Shown: positions 63,142 through 64,000 of the stretch, piece by piece
Layout: each line of letters begins with the position of its first letter
Numbering within the stretch: the stretch's first letter is position 1
Assembly (NCBI GenBank): GCA_026770025.1
Contig: JAMXDE010000010.1
Location: 2,170,001-2,234,000, forward strand
Length of the DNA: 64,000 bases
Direction of reading: 5' to 3'
From: Craspedostauros australis
Taxonomy: Eukaryota > Bacillariophyta > Bacillariophyceae > Mastogloiales > Achnanthaceae
Notes under the pieces: generated by a model
Told to the model about the DNA's origin: nothing
What the model saw: only the letters and a program-made list of their open reading frames with translations
The model's database searches: none
Made by a program: the position numbers and the translations under genes

Positions 63142-64000
63142 CTAGATCTCACAAAGGCCAGTGCCCAGCAGAGGAAGGATGATTCCCAAGCCGACACAGT
63201 TCGGAGTGCCGGCGCTGAATGGTCCGCATGACTTGCTTGGAATGGCGCTGGATGGTCGGTAGCGAGCTGCTGCATGCTGATCGTAGTCCTGCGAAGACAA
63301 GGACGACGGTGATGACGACGAAGACGAGGACGATGTGGATGCGCGTGTCGTTGCTGCGCTCCCCACAGCGGCGCCCGATGTTGCCTTCCCTGCTGGGAAG
63401 CATGCCGGGTACGGTCCCTCATCGTAGTCGCAAGAGATGGAGCGTCCCTCCATCGACTCCATGGCGTTACGCGTTACATGCTTGTTGCCACTACCATATT
63501 TGCTGCGATGATCGACCGGGCTCAGAGAACGGCATCGCGGACAGATCAGATACGAAGAGACGATGTGACCGTGCATGATAATGCCGCAATCCGAGCATGC
63601 GACGGATGCCAGCTCCTCACGATCCTCGATGGCTCGCCAGGTCTCTTCGACGCCGATGAGCGGGACTTTCGTTCCATCCGACAGCAACACGCTGGTAGAT
63701 CTTCGATGGCTTGACGAGTCCGTCAGTCCGTTGCGAGACGACGTCTGTTCGTTGGAATACCGGTCCGAGGAGGTCTTGTAGTAACCTTCAGAGCTTGACG
63801 AGGATGTGAGCGAGGATACACTTGTGGTGACGCTGCCTCTCTGCATGGGTCGTGCGTCGCAGGCGAGGACCTGGGGGATGTCAGCGTTCTTCTCATCTCT
63901 CGCGTAGTAGATCATGCAGTCATCCACTGCGCTATGCTTGCCCGTTGTCTTCATAGAGACGTAGCGGCGCCGGCGTCTCGTCGCTGAGCCACAGGATCTG
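63142..64000 (-). CDS. Partial gene: zinc-ribbon protein of unknown function
   Basis: The minus-strand frame is open through the window edge. An ATG at 63954 gives 270 aa, but the frame continues upstream without a stop (SATRRRRRYVS), so the real start is probably outside. The recognisable block is VPLIGVEETWRAIEDREELASVACSDCGIIMHGH followed after a dozen residues by CPRCRSLSP: two CxxC pairs spaced as in a zinc ribbon, preceded by a conserved Trp. Flanking parts are Ser-rich and probably disordered. I recall similar W...CxxC...CxxC proteins from diatoms but cannot name a family. No function is assigned. Confidence 0.6.
   Translation of the reverse strand, partial: RSCGSATRRRRRYVSMKTTGKHSAVDDCMIYYARDEKNADIPQVLACDARPMQRGSVTTSVSSLTSSSSSEGYYKTSSDRYSNEQTSSRNGLTDSSSHRRSTSVLLSDGTKVPLIGVEETWRAIEDREELASVACSDCGIIMHGHIVSSYLICPRCRSLSPVDHRSKYGSGNKHVTRNAMESMEGRSISCDYDEGPYPACFPAGKATSGAAVGSAATTRASTSSSSSSSSPSSLSSQDYDQHAAARYRPSSAIPSKSCGPFSAGTPNCVGLGIILPLLGTGLCEI

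Overview
The window is nuclear DNA of a photosynthetic heterokont (stramenopile) alga, most likely a diatom. Four encoded proteins start with a signal peptide followed by the ASAFAP-like cleavage motif with an aromatic +1 residue that heterokonts use to send proteins into their secondary plastid: a Tic22-like protein (VSA-F), a PD-(D/E)XK nuclease (AAA-F), a HugZ/DUF2470 protein (VQG-F) and a seryl-tRNA synthetase (ASA-W). Introns are few, have GT-AG borders and could be placed by phase. Genes are dense and point alternately to the two strands, giving convergent and divergent pairs.

Layout. From 1 to 18.4 kb: a membrane-anchored RBR-type ubiquitin ligase (+), a large disordered protein of unknown role (-), a DUF4442 hotdog protein (-), the Tic22-like plastid protein (+), a second disordered protein (-), a three-exon DUF202/VTC1-like membrane protein (+) and the plastid RecB-like nuclease (-). 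From 19.25 to 31.71 kb lies one large mobile insert. It is a DNA transposon with 87-bp terminal inverted repeats and a two-frame transposase of a family I cannot name, and a 6.4-kb Ty1/Copia LTR retrotransposon is nested inside it. The two LTRs read as identical and are flanked by a short target duplication, so the Copia insertion is recent. From 33.1 to 64 kb: a glutamine-rich three-exon protein (+), a third disordered protein (-), the NEDD8-conjugating enzyme UBC12 (+), a VIT/CCC1-like metal transporter (-), organellar seryl-tRNA synthetase (+), a METTL21-type methyltransferase (-), the HugZ/DUF2470 plastid protein (-), a 2414-residue BIG-type Sec7 ARF-GEF (+), a TatD nuclease (-), an organellar cold-shock-domain protein (+), and a partial zinc-ribbon protein running off the right edge (-).

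There is no operon logic. The shared theme is organelle maintenance (protein import, tRNA charging, DNA nuclease, heme-related HugZ fold) mixed with ubiquitin/NEDD8, membrane traffic and metal or polyphosphate transport.

The most unusual signals are the unnamed transposon with its nested Copia, a Tic22-like protein carrying a twin-arginine lumen-type signal, a plastid nuclease with a likely Fe-S cysteine set, and short ladders of five-base repeat units that recur in introns and intergenic DNA. Introns, starts and families were assigned by eye; no search was run.
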